From: Marsupella aquatica
Lineage: Eukaryota > Marchantiophyta
NCBI GenBank assembly: GCA_973895155.1
Contig: OZ316892.1
Span: forward strand, 29,884,001 to 29,948,000
Length of the DNA stretch: 64,000 nt
Reading direction: 5' to 3'
The translations under genes were made by a program, and so were the position numbers. The notes under the pieces are model-generated. The model was given only the letters and a program-made list of their open reading frames with translations, made no database searches and was not told the DNA's origin. This document shows positions 1-10,775 of this stretch, in pieces; within the stretch, counting starts at the first letter, position 1; each line of letters begins with the position of its first letter.

Positions 1-1435
1 TAACTTTTACCCACGACACTTGCTCCTTGTTCTATAATCCAGCGCAGTGAAATCTGCCAGCCATGACTTCGGGTTAGCATTACCAGCTCCTTTCAACAGA
101 AAATTTGCAATCATTGTCGATATAAATAGCAGCAGGTATCGAGTATTCCAACGAGGTAAAACTCACCTGCGCTGTCGACTTTCCGTGTTTGGCAGCTATC
201 TCTACCAGAACTGGGTTTTCCAAAACACTAGTGCTTCGGTCGCTATATATTTGTCCAGGGGCTCCAAAAGGTGAATATGCAGTCACATGAATCCCTTTCC
301 TCTTGCAGTAGTCTAAAAGCTTCTTTTGCTGAAAAAGTGGGTGCAACTCAACCTGTAATGCATGGCACAGTCAGATAACCTTCTGACTTCGATATTCGCT
401 CAATTGTCAAGTTCAAACGTCTATGTTCTCCTCAGAGTATAGAAGAGGACGCACCAAAAAATCGAATAAAGCGGAGTCCAGGAGGCATTAGAGTGGAGCA
501 CAATAAATGAAGGCAACATAATATCTAAGATACAGTTTTTCTGGTTTTACTCAAGGAACACACAACACGATCGTCAATTCTATCTCACTCACCCCTTCGA
601 AAATTCAGATGTGCTCACGTATGGATCAGAACACTTGTCACCAAATGAATTTTGGGAAAACATTCAAAAAAGTGCTCTATTGAAGGAACAAACCTGATTA
701 ACAGCAGGAACACTTCCCGTAAGAGCTAACATCTCTTGCAGCCTCTTTACACTGAAGTTGCTGACTCCAATCGCCTTTGTCAATCCTTGTTCTTTCAGCT
801 TTTCCATTTCCAACCAAACTCCTTTGAGGTCTAAGGGAAGGACATCCTCTTCTTTTAAGTTCTCAGTGTCGGCCTCTGGTCGTGTTCTTAATAGATGATG
901 TATCAAGTATAAGTCCACATACTCCAACCCGAGGTTTTTAAGGCTCCTGTGAAAGGCAGCGGAAACTTGTTCTGGGCTCATATCAGTCACCCAAATTTTG
1001 CTTGTCACAAATACCTCCTCTCGTTTCAAAAGTCCAGTGTTGAAAGCCTCATGAAGACATTTTCCTAGCAGCTCCTCTGTTTGATACTTAGATGCAGTAT
1101 CGAAATGCCTATACCCAGCCTGCCATAGCAATCGATTACATACATTACAAACAGTATCCAAATGCCATAGCCCGCCTGCCATATCAATCAACTACATTCA
1201 TTACAAACAACAAATCACGATTGGTCACAAAGTCTCGGATGGATAATTGCATGGAAGTAACATACACTAAAATTATTGCATATTTGTTGGAAGATTCGTT
1301 GCCTACCTTAAGAGCATTGTGTGTGCCTCTCATCGCTTCCTCGTCGGATTCAGAGAATGCAACAGTGCCATTTCCAAGGGCAGGAATCTCTGTGCCCGAG
1401 TATAGTTTGTACTTAACTTCTCCTGGAATGCCCAT
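1..1435 (-). CDS. Aldo-keto reductase, copy A (3' end outside window)
   Basis: NADPH-dependent aldo-keto reductase (AKR superfamily, TIM barrel), expected to reduce carbonyls in the cytosol. Exons on the minus strand are 1435-1307, 1119-694, 352-167 and 53 to beyond base 1. All junctions are GT-AG and phase 0, and they match the complete copy at 10776-12567 exactly in length (129, 426 and 186 bp). Exon 2 opens with the AKR signature AGYRHFDTASKY (catalytic Asp and Tyr), followed by VTSKIW (catalytic Lys) and YLIH (catalytic His). Directly after that His this copy has H-L-L where copy B has F-P-L, so the usual I-H-x-P active-site turn is altered. The last exon starts with ISLRWIIEQGASVVGKSY and is cut off at base 1. 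No frameshift or stop is visible in the part present. Substrate unknown. Sure of the family; less sure that this copy is fully active. Confidence 0.9.
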
Positions 1436-2869
1436 TTCAGAGAACTCTCAACAAAAATCCGGCTGGAATACCTGCATTAGTCCAACTAGTTTGAATCCCA
1501 CTCAAGACATTTATCACATAAAGACAGGACCAAGAGTGCATGTCAAAGACCCTAAACATCCCTCCCTGTGGACCAAGTCCCCCAAGGTTGTGTGGACCAA
1601 GTCCCCCAGGGTTGTCTGTGACCAGATAAAGAAGACAAAGATATACCCGATGTAGGTGAAACCGAAGAACTCAAACCAAGAAATTTTAGAGATTCGAATT
1701 TCGCATTTCTGTCAAAGAACTTCGTCACCACACCCTAAACTTCAACAGGAAGAAGTTAATCGAAACTAGGACTAATCGAAACAGGACGACTAATCAACTT
1801 GGTTCGCTAGCATTATCAACAAGACTGGCAAGACCGGGGAACGCAGAACAAGAGACAATACTATCTCGAGAATGTCCATTCTCGAACGTCACATCCTCTC
1901 ACATGTACAAGTCCGAGAAAGAACACGAGTAACTCCACTCGGCTCCGTCGCTGACGTGAACTGAATAAACTCCAAACCCCTCGACATTTTCAGATGAGCA
2001 ACTGTACTGAATCACCTACATCAACCCTCCCTTCCAGCAAGCATTACTGTAAAATGCAGGAAGAACCCACCTGTAATGAACCCTTGAATACGAGAATGAG
2101 AAAGTCCAATTCGATGTGCTCCGCCAAAAGCATTCACGAGAAAGCAGCGACCTGGGATGGAATTATGTTCTCCAAGGGGCGAGGTCTAGTTATTTAAAGG
2201 GGAGACCATACACAGCACAGGGGGGCAGGGGACAGGGGTTGGATGGGCAGTTTGGAGGAAGGTTCACAAGGAGCCCACAGGGCACTCACGGGGGTCATGG
2301 TGTAAATTCTGAGCTGCAACAACTGTTCGGAGGTGTGGTTCGGTTGAAGGTTCACACTGCGCAGGACGTTTTCAAGAAGAAGTCGCAGTTGGAGACTTGG
2401 AGTAGCTCGTTACATTCGGAAGTGGTTTCAGACGTCACACCGACACCATTGTTATCCATGCGGATGTCAGCGAATGTCGGGCGAATGTCGAGAGTCGTCC
2501 AGAATCCAGACAAGAGTCTTCACATCGGGCCAAATCACCTACGGCACACCGCAGTGAGTGCACTACGCATATATTTTTATTGTTATATATTCAAAAGGTC
2601 AAAACAGAAACTGTCAAAAAGCGCCAAACGGGGATACAGGAACCCAAAGGCCAAAACCCAAGAGGGCATCTCAAGACTACCTTACTCCATTTTGTCTTGA
2701 AAGGAAATGAGGGCGAACACTTAGTCCTTAGTGGACTCTTCCCACCCCAATAGTGACATGCACTCATTGGAGGGAACCCATTTCAGGGTGAACTCTCACT
2801 AAGACTCACTCAGTAAGACACATTCATTGTAGGGAACCCATTTTAGGGTGAGCCCTCACGGATACACAA
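1436..2869. other. Upstream region of AKR copy A, no gene seen
   Basis: This stretch presumably holds the promoter and any 5' leader of copy A. It is nearly the same as 12568-14380 in copy B. A weaker, older match to its middle part (about 1970-2500) lies at 17309-17770. Short open frames here are not conserved in frame between the two copies, so I do not call them genes. Confidence 0.5.
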
Positions 2870-3068
2870 GGACCCGCACCACACAAGGGTGAGAGGATTA
2901 AGTCATGGCCACAAAGTGGGCAACCAGGGGTTGAGGAGATAATCAGAACTCTCATCCACTACCCACAAAACCCATCCCACCACCACACCCCTATGTGTGG
3001 AGGGCAGGTTGAACCTTGGACCTCTCAGTTCAGGCCAATCCCCTAGCCAATTGAGCCAAGCCAGTTTG
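2870..3068 (-). mobile_element. tRNA-derived SINE, family 1 (in duplication copy A)
   Basis: Read on the minus strand, the segment has a Pol III A box TGGCTCAATTGG (3047-3058) and a B box AGGTTCAACCT (3006-3016) about 31 bp apart, as in a tRNA gene. There is no intact cloverleaf, so this is a tRNA-derived SINE rather than a tRNA. The same element sits at 14380-14578, so it inserted before the segment was duplicated. The downstream limit is approximate because no clear A-rich tail is visible. Confidence 0.6.
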
Positions 3069-3083
3069 TTCTAACTCCAATTT

Positions 3084-3104
3084 GGGGGGGGGGGGGGGGG
3101 GGGG
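3084..3104 (+). repeat. Poly-G run (21 G)
   Basis: An uninterrupted run of 21 G sits just before SINE family 1. The matching place in copy B (about 14585) has only 6 G. It is either a real homopolymer expansion or a sequencing or assembly artefact. Confidence 0.9.
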
Positions 3105-3412
3105 CTGGATCCCAAAGGGGGAAACCCAACAGGGTATCTCAAACATTCCAAATACCATTTTAGGGGAGGGGCTTCCCAAGAGTGAGAAGTCTATCTTGAC
3201 TGCATGTGGGGAAGGTGGACACTAGAAATTAGCGCTGGTGGGTTATTGCTTTGTATGGGGTTGGAAGACCAAATGCAGGCAAATTCCATCAACTTGATGT
3301 TGGTTTACAGTGAGCAACTGTTAGGGGTTAAGTCTCTATAGCTCAATGGAGAAAAAAATGAGATCCTTCAATGGAGGAAAAATGGATGGCCAAGATAGTG
3401 GATGCAAGTTTG

Positions 3413-3538
3413 GTTTTTTTTAATTTAAGGGGAAATCTATGAAGGCCCACAAAAAGGGAACAGTGAGTCACACTAGTTGAACCCAAGACCTATCAGTCTC
3501 CACACAAGTGAGCTACCACACAACCATGCCTCCCTGGG
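3413..3538 (-). mobile_element. tRNA-derived SINE, family 2 (in duplication copy A)
   Basis: On the minus strand this is a head with a Pol III A box TAGCTCACTTGTG (3503-3515) and a B-box-like GGGTTCAACT (3475-3484). A short body follows, then an A-rich tail (the T run at 3413-3421 on the plus strand). Length is about 125 bp. The same element occurs at 14737-14878 with a longer tail. Head, body and A tail together support a SINE. Confidence 0.7.
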
Positions 3539-4749
3539 CTAGCGGATGCAAGTTTTACCACCTGTAGATTGCAAAGGGACCTGGCTTTCTTTTCAGCCCT
3601 CAATTGCATCAAATGGTGGAGAGGAGAAGCACAGTCAAGTGAAGGTAGAGAAGATTTTCAGTGGAAATTTGTATACTTCTCCTACACCTTCAGACGCACA
3701 ACCATCCTGAGAAAATATGCAAATGAAGACTCATGTGACCTGAAGCCCTTTGGAGGCTCTTGTACCTCAATGCATGGTTTAAGAAATAAAGTCACCAAAG
3801 GTTCTTGTACTAGTACATTGGGTAAGCTGTAGTACTCTTTTCACCTAGAGTACAATCATGTGTATCAAAGACGGGATCAAAGAGCATATCTTACTTCCAA
3901 AAAATTTGTCTTATTATTGTCATCTCAATAGTTCACCATAGTGGGCTGGTCTACTGCAAAATGTAAAACTCACGAAGATCTACATCACTCAAAAACTGCA
4001 TCTAAAACTAGGTCATATTTTCAGGAAATCATCAATAACTGGTATTAGGGTCCTGTAATGGGAAGTAGGTGGGAGAGCTTGCAGACGGGTCTGCAGGGTG
4101 GGTCTAGTTTTCATTGAGGCAAATGAACAGTGGCGCGTTATGGGCAACTTTCATTGTGGCAGTTGTGGTTTAGCCAATTAACAATGAACACTTTAGCTAT
4201 TTACATAACAGCAACGTACCTCTATTGTCATTCAACAGAAGGAGTTGGGTTTGGTTCGGCATCTTGTATATGAAAATGTCTCAAAATTGTTTGATCAAAG
4301 CTTAATTTGCAACCCAAGAGCCATCCTTTCACCTCTTTTTTGTAGGACGTATTTATTTATCTTGATATTGTCTTATACAGTAAATTCCTAATTCCATGGC
4401 ATTGCGAACTATCATGCCCCCCAAACAAGAGCTTTCCTTGGAATGGTTTGTCTTTTATAAATAAATTGCCAGGGCAACCCCATGGGAGGGGGGAAACAAA
4501 CAACTCCTTAATAAAGGCCAATAGGGAACCACCCAGCAAGGGGCAGGCAGGGGAAGTCACATCCAACGCCCTCGGCAGAGCAAACGAAATAAATGTCAGC
4601 CCCCATAACAGGGGCACAAACCAGCCAAAGACCCAACATCCCACCCACCCCATCAGGCAAGCACAACCAGAACCGCCAACGCATCCTCCCTGGGCAGTCT
4701 TCAGAGAGAAACAAAGACTCGTACATTGCAATTGGACGTTAAGTTGGTG
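3539..4749. other. Non-coding, part of the duplication then unique sequence
   Basis: Up to about 4385 this continues the duplicated segment. From 4385 to 4749 it is a C- and A-rich stretch with no recognisable gene. Open frames on both strands here look like chance frames in biased sequence. Confidence 0.5.
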
Positions 4750-5772
4750 ACGCACACTAAGGACTTAGACTAGTTTGGGGTAGGTCGGGTCATGAGAAGG
4801 GGCCGAGCTCAGGGTGGACCGTCACCTACGAACGTTTAGCTAGAAAATTATGGGCATAACAAGTTAGTTACGTGCCCATGCGTGCAGGTTGGAGTATAGG
4901 TTAGGGGCCAAATATAGGGGACCAAAGCTGGTCCAGGGGTGATAGGTATCCAGAAGCATATATGAGGGGAGTGGTGTCTCCCTGGGGGCCAAGGGCAAGC
5001 GCAAGTTGCGAGCCATGGCAGTCGCGACACCAAGAGGAAATGTTAAACGGATGGCAATAACTTTGTAATGGGGAGTCCATTGGGGGCCTTCTTGGATGCA
5101 TTGGAAAGCTCTTAAGGAGGACTACATCCTCATAATCTCAGATGGGTCTAGGGGTGACATGGATTCTTGAGGTTTGCGGGGGCTACCTTGCCCGCTTGCC
5201 AAATCCTGCCAAAATAGCAGTCAAGCCTCGTTCAATTTCACAGAAGCTTGCATTGGGGAGGCACAACATAGTAGGCATGGATGTTGAGTTCCAAGTGCAC
5301 TTGGCCCCTAGACTATTAGTTGAGCGAGAACCTTGGAGTTGGTTGTTAGAGTTGGGGCCAATCTGGTCCCGACAACTTGTGACAAGCTAAGCTATTTGGG
5401 CCACGAGCATGTCCTCAGGGCAGGACAGTCAACCAATGATGGATAGAAAGTGGGGAAGCACGGGCGGCACCCAAAGAGGGGTTGTTCTAGACAAACAATG
5501 GATGTAAGTTGGCTTTGGCTTTGGCTTATGGCAAGGCCATGCAAGCCCGGGAGGTTCTATTCGTTGACCTACTTACCAATGTTTGTTGAGCATGAGTTAG
5601 GGTGCTAGTCTTGGAGGGCCTAGATACTAGGGTTACTTACCAAGGTGTTTGGTTGCTTGTGCAGACAGTGAGGACCGTTGAGCAACAGTCGCATTAGGGA
5701 GCAAGTGCGGCTTCATATGGGAGTGGTCGTTGGAGGTGCAAGAGGTCTATACCAAGTTACTTGCTCAAGGAC
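4750..5772 (+). repeat. Dispersed GC-rich repeat R1, copy 1 (decayed)
   Basis: Matches the minus strand of 50050-51297 along about 1 kb, starting with the shared 'cacactaaggacttagacta' and including 'gcttgtgcagacagtgagga' near the end. This copy is less GC-rich: many CpG positions of the other copy appear here as TpG or CpA, as expected from methyl-cytosine deamination. No coding frame is preserved. It could be a piece of an LTR or of a non-autonomous element; I cannot name the family. Confidence 0.75.
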
Positions 5773-7749
5773 CCAGGGACTCACCCACACTTCTCAGACC
5801 CCCTTGGGGGTGTAAGTTGAAGGGATCAGAGCATTCTCTCTCATTCTTTACATGATTGTATTCTTATATGCTATGGATCCTTCAAGAGTTACTCCACTCG
5901 TGGTGTCTCGTCAATGTAGTGTATGATCAAGTTCTCTCTCATGTTTTGCTCAATGTTTCGCTTGATGTTCTGCATTTGTTATCTAGTCTAAGCCAATGGT
6001 TTCTTATAGATTGCACCACAGGTGAAGAAGCATTGTAATACGGGAGGTAGGAAAACCATCCATCCAACCAAACTATTGTGTATAAATTTGTGGCTTCATC
6101 ACGTGGGGGTCATTTGGTCTGTTTTGACTCCATCGACAAAGCACAATATGATTATCTGAAATGGAGACTAGAATGGCATCCATTAATGTGAAGAATATGA
6201 ATAAAGAAAAGAAGAGACCAAGCAAGACTAAATTGCAGGGTTGGTCTGGTTGTTGTTCTATTTTGTGGTGTTCCGTTCCACGCCTTGACATATATATGCT
6301 CGTCAACCTGCCCGGTCAACCTGCATAGCCAAAATGAATAGATCTGGAGAACCCATGGCAACGATAGCGACACGCCATTACTTTCAAAATGACTTGCATG
6401 AAGCGGTCCTTTATTATAAACCATAAGGTTTCTCTATCATAAATACAATCAGGTCAGCTCTAAAAATTATTGAAATCCACATACATGATTTTAGGTAATG
6501 CTCATGAAACTGGGGAGAATTTTATAATTCATAATTATTCCAGTAATATTCTTAACATTTTGATACGAAAGCAATGATTTATTAGTATATACATGTTGTG
6601 GGGGTTACAATGAAATTATAATAGAAGTAATGAACATCACTCACCTTCACTTGTACTGATGCTTCATTACCAGTACGTTGGGGAGAAATTTAATTTGATC
6701 TTGGTTTTTTAATCCACTTTTGAGACTTATAAGAACATTAGTGTTTTTTCTAATAAAATCCCAGGTTTATAGGGGTTAAAAAAATTCTTACATCTTAGGA
6801 GTACGGGGCCTAAAAATGTTGTAGGTGATGGGGAGGCCTCCATATATGAGACCCCCAAGCATACAAATAGGAAATGGAATTGTACACCAATTGAAAGTCA
6901 ATTGTTGCTAAAAATGTGTTACATAGCTATTCCTGGGAAAAAAACTGTTGTGTTACATAGCTATTGTATATCAAAAATATTATTTAAACAAAATACACAA
7001 AATAAAACACATCAACTTTGCTCAAGCGGTTAATTTAGTGTATTGAAGTTTGTAAGATACCAAGTGCAATCCTTCAGAGTTGGTCAAACCTGTCAAAAAC
7101 ATTTGGTATTTAATCACTAGCGAGCCCCATGGCTTGCTTTGCTTGGTTTGGCTGGCACCTTCTCTACTATCTCGGTCACTTCCCTTCAGATGGACACGTA
7201 CTTTTGATTAGGAAAAAATAAACCCACCTGTTCAGAGAATGTGTCTAGTGTCTGCAAAGGTAGCATTTGCGCCTGGAAGGCCACTAACAGTCCGTCTCCA
7301 CATAGTTGAGTGAGCCAAGTTCTACTGGACAAAAAGCTCCTCGTTGTTGGCACACAATCAAATTAGTGCTCGAGAAGTCAGTGGAGACTTTTTCTTTCAC
7401 CCCCAAAGTCATATCGATAACTAAAAATATCCATGAAAATGTAGTTTGAATAATTTATTTAATTTTTGAAAGGTATGCAATATATAATTCAATTTCCTAC
7501 CCATTCTTTCTTCTCCTCTCCTCACTATCTGCCACAACCTCTCTTCTCTTCTCCCAACCTTGAAACTAGGCACTAATAAACCCTATCACCGGGAGCAACC
7601 GTGGCAGGGACAGAATTAAGGACGAAAGCCAATCTCGAGGATAATTAATGCTAATCCGCATTAATTACCCCGTCAGTGCTGCCCACTGCCCGTATGTACT
7701 GCGTCTCGATTTAGGATAAATACCTGGAGCAAAAGAATGTTGTCACAAA
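5773..7749. other. Intergenic, no gene seen
   Basis: AT-rich sequence without a supportable gene. Around 7017-7075 there is a weak tRNA-Leu-like string (TTGCTCAAGCGGTTAA) that may be another worn SINE head. Nothing else is recognised. Confidence 0.4.
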
Positions 7750-7893
7750 TTGTGGAGAGACTCAATGGTAGCACAGCTTAGTTAGGGATCAGGAGGTCCC
7801 AGGTTTGAGACCAGTTGTGGCAAAGAATGCTTTTCTACATTCACCCCACCCAAAAAGTGGGGATCATTCACGCTACTAACATTAAAAAAAATG
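7750..7893 (+). mobile_element. tRNA-derived SINE, family 3
   Basis: Plus strand. The A box lies in TGGTAGCACAGCTTAG (7766-7781) and the B box is GGTTTGAGACC (7802-7812), 20-odd bp downstream. A C- and A-rich body follows, ending in an A-rich tail (about 7883-7891). This is the classic layout of a short tRNA-derived SINE. It abuts the LINE remnant that starts right after the tail. Confidence 0.65.
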
Positions 7894-8912
7894 TTTTTTT
7901 GGCAGCTTGCTCACAGGATTAATGTTACTCAACATTATATTGGCAGGAGATCTTCTCGCCATGACATAAATGGTATTCTTATTCCCTTCTCTCGTTTGGA
8001 TCCTCTTTGGTGGTGTAAGCGGTGTGACGGAGAGGCTCATGAGGATATTATACACTGTCAATGGACATGTACTGAATCTCAACAGATATGGGGATGGATT
8101 GCCAGGGTGATGGGCAGTGCTATGATTCTTCAACCCTCGGGGGTGTCTTTCGGTGCTGTGCAGGCGATTCTTGGTGCTCAGATTCTGGAACTAGTCGTGG
8201 CTTTCCTTGTAAACTATGGCATTTGATCCGGGGCCTCTCCAACTGGCATCTGTGAAAAGCCAGATGTTTCTCTGGAAAAAGAGGAGATCCATGTTTCGAT
8301 CATTGGGATTCAGATTAAAATCTGGAGGGAGATACGTCTTTATCTCATGATAGCTTGGTCTCAAGGACGTCTACGACATAGGGCTGCTGGCCGAAGTCTC
8401 CAAGAACTTAAAGGATGCAAGATCAGAGATTTTGGTAGAGATGGTGACTTATTTAGTATTATTGAGGAGTCAATCATTGTTGAGTATGAGCCATTGTGGG
8501 CTTTCGACCCGCCCTGAATTGTATTCAGGTTCCACTTTTGGCTTTAGGGATCAGTTTTGATTTCTTTGGCGGTAGGATCTTAGTCTATGGATGGCCTGTC
8601 CTGTCTTTGAGATTGGCGCCTTTATGCAGATGTTTAGTCCCTAGTTTTATCACTAGGTCTCTTCCTGCATTTTTTGGCTGAGTGTGCCCTCATTTCTGCT
8701 CTGCTCCTTGTTTTAGTTAGGTGGGCCTCGTAGTTGGTGCCTTTCACCTTTTCCTTTTTGCCCTGTCCACTTGGCCGAATATGTTTGGTCTGTGCGTGAC
8801 TTTTTGGCTTGTGACCTTGTTTTGGTCTGGCCAGGTTTACTCCCGTTTTTATTGGGTTTTGCTTTTCACATAAGTAAAGTACTCATTTCAAGAAAAAAAG
8901 AAAAAGAAAAAA
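7894..8912 (+). mobile_element. LINE (non-LTR retrotransposon) 3' end, degenerate
   Basis: The frame at 7891-8226 encodes a zinc-finger-like segment typical of the C-terminus of plant LINE reverse transcriptases (zf-RVT): CKRCDGEAHEDIIHCQWTC, with Cys-x2-Cys then His-x4-Cys spacing, followed by IW. The next 650 bp have stops in all frames but keep the T-rich look of a LINE 3' untranslated region. The element ends in an A-rich tail (8889-8912, 'aagaaaaaaagaaaaag'). The 5' part is missing, as usual for LINE insertions. Confidence 0.7.
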
Positions 8913-10480
8913 TATGTAAAAGGGCGGGCAGTAGGCGTGGGCAGGTGTGTACCGAGGCTCTTAATGAGCCTCGAGATTGCCTTTCGTCGTAAATGGGATA
9001 GAGGGCGAGGTGCACCATACTGACGATGTGAGGTGGCAAGGAGGGAGCAGTAAGTACCAGCCCTCATTGATCGCTCATGAGACACGGTGAGGCAAGGCAT
9101 TGGGATTTGGGAACATTCAGGAGCTTATGAGGCATGGTGGGGTCCATTATGAGGCACAGCGGGGAGGGCAAGGCGTTGGGAGCATTCGGGAGGAGGGGTT
9201 CCATTATGAGGCAAGGAGGGAGGTTCATTATGATGGCTCACAAGTCTAAGCAAAGCAAGGCGAGGGAGGAGCGAGGGCAGTGGGCAGGCATACCATAGGC
9301 CGTGGGCAGGCGTACTGTGGGCAGAGTCGGAGGCATCAGGACTGAGGGAATACAGGCCGCAGGGGCAAGGCAGCGCGAGCAATGGCATTGGGAGCAAGAG
9401 ATAGGATTGTCTAGCGTGGGAGGCTTCACGAGGGAGGATGGTTAAGCAATCAAGCAGTTACTGAAATTCTCCCAAACGATCAAACGGTCTTGAATGATTC
9501 CCGCCCATAATGCTGTTCATAACAGGACAAATGACAAAAATTGGCGGCATTGTCTGTTATAGTTGTAGATTCCCAAACTATAGAAGCGCGGGTTCTAGCA
9601 TGTTTACAATCTATCTATCCGTTTGTAGGGGAAGCAGAATTGACAAGCAAGCACCCATCTGGTTTGCCAGGACTAAGATGTAAGAATCCAAGCAAATATT
9701 ATCATCTTACTATAATAATATCATCTTATCCATAATATCAATTACAAGCAAATAATCTCATCTCTAAAACATCTTTTTGTATATTTTCCCAAAAGATCAA
9801 TGTCCTCTAATTTCAAGATAATAGATGTGTGAAAACATTACAGTATCTTTGCGAAACAGAGTTCATTTTGTTTTTGACCATCAAGTCAACTACTGGAGGT
9901 GTTATAACTACAATATGTCTACTGTAGTCACAATTCCATTCACCACAAAGGCCTTATAAGGTCCCTACAGACCTATATAACATAAATATACCTTACTTTT
10001 CTTCTCTTCTTAGTGAACTCTGGAAAACAGGTCACAGGCTGGAGGGAGAAGGTTATTGGGAGAATCAACCCAAACTTGCCATCATTCCTGATTTAAGGAC
10101 ATGGTACTCTTTTTCTTCTTTTCTTTTTAAAAACACATTTATATGTCAGTATGAGTCCAATAGTCCATCAAGGTCTCACAGTCAAACCATTGGTGCTTGA
10201 GAACCAACTTATACCCCCGGCTTGAAGTTCCGACTTCTTACTAAACAGTTTCAGTTGCTTTTACATTTCATGCGTGTCAATCCCTTCTCAAATGTCTTAC
10301 ACTCTATGCAAGAGCAGAAGAATGAGCAATTTGAAAGGATGAGCAACTTGCCAGACTAAATGGGTAGAAACGGAGGCAACCGTGCCAAAGGCGCAGAAAA
10401 TTTCACAGCAGAATGAATGTATGTCATGTGACTCTGGGTTATACTGTAATTTTCAGCTTGCAAATTCTATGTTCATACTC
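8913..10480. other. Intergenic with G-rich degenerate repeats
   Basis: From about 9000 to 9430 the plus strand is purine-rich and repeats variants of 'ccattatgaggca' and 'gggagcattcgggag' in no strict period. The rest (9430-10480) is ordinary AT-rich intergenic DNA. No gene is supported. Confidence 0.5.
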
Positions 10481-10500
10481 GCATGTCGGTTGATTTGCTG

Positions 10501-10775
10501 GCGGTTGAATACAAAGTTTCGAGTTTAAAGAAAACTGGGTACAAGTCCGTTCAAGAGATTACAGTATATCCCTCAACAGGATTCATTTTATTCACATGCG
10601 GCGGTCGAATAAAAAGTCTCGATTTAAATAATACTGGGTACAATCCGATTCAAGAGATTACAGCACAACTAACTATCACTGGAACTGATTCATCGAGTAC
10701 AAAAGTCCCGATTTGAAGAACATTCAGTACAAGTCAATCAAGAGATTTACACTACAACCCTCAATAAGGAGTTCG
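10501..10775 (+). repeat. Three degenerate tandem units of about 95 bp, 3' of AKR copy B
   Basis: Three units begin near 10501, 10603 and 10693. Each repeats the pattern 'cggttgaatacaaagt...cgatttaa...gggtacaa...caagagattaca...' with substitutions. They lie directly downstream of the AKR copy B stop codon, so they probably form its 3' untranslated region or flank. Confidence 0.7.

Larger units (their letters stand above)
1..4385. repeat. Tandem segmental duplication, copy A
   Basis: This block is repeated at about 10950-16685 in the same orientation. It contains the AKR gene, its upstream region and two SINEs. Similarity is high across coding and non-coding parts, and ends near the shared sequence 'ttttttgtaggacgta' (4336-4351 here; about 16645-16660 in copy B). 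Copy A lacks about 0.97 kb that copy B has at 15543-16517, about 0.3 kb near 13760-14065, and about 0.13 kb in the first AKR intron. The left edge of the duplication lies outside the window. Confidence 0.9.

Noticed and set aside
3005-3067. Possible tRNA gene on the minus strand
   Set aside because: A and B boxes are present but stems do not pair into a cloverleaf and a family of copies exists; SINE is the better call.
4357-4755. 132-codon minus frame rich in Gly, Cys and Trp
   Set aside because: Overlaps an equally long plus frame in biased sequence and has no family resemblance.
8888-9429. Frames in the purine-rich region after the LINE
   Set aside because: Produced by biased, repetitive sequence; no motif.
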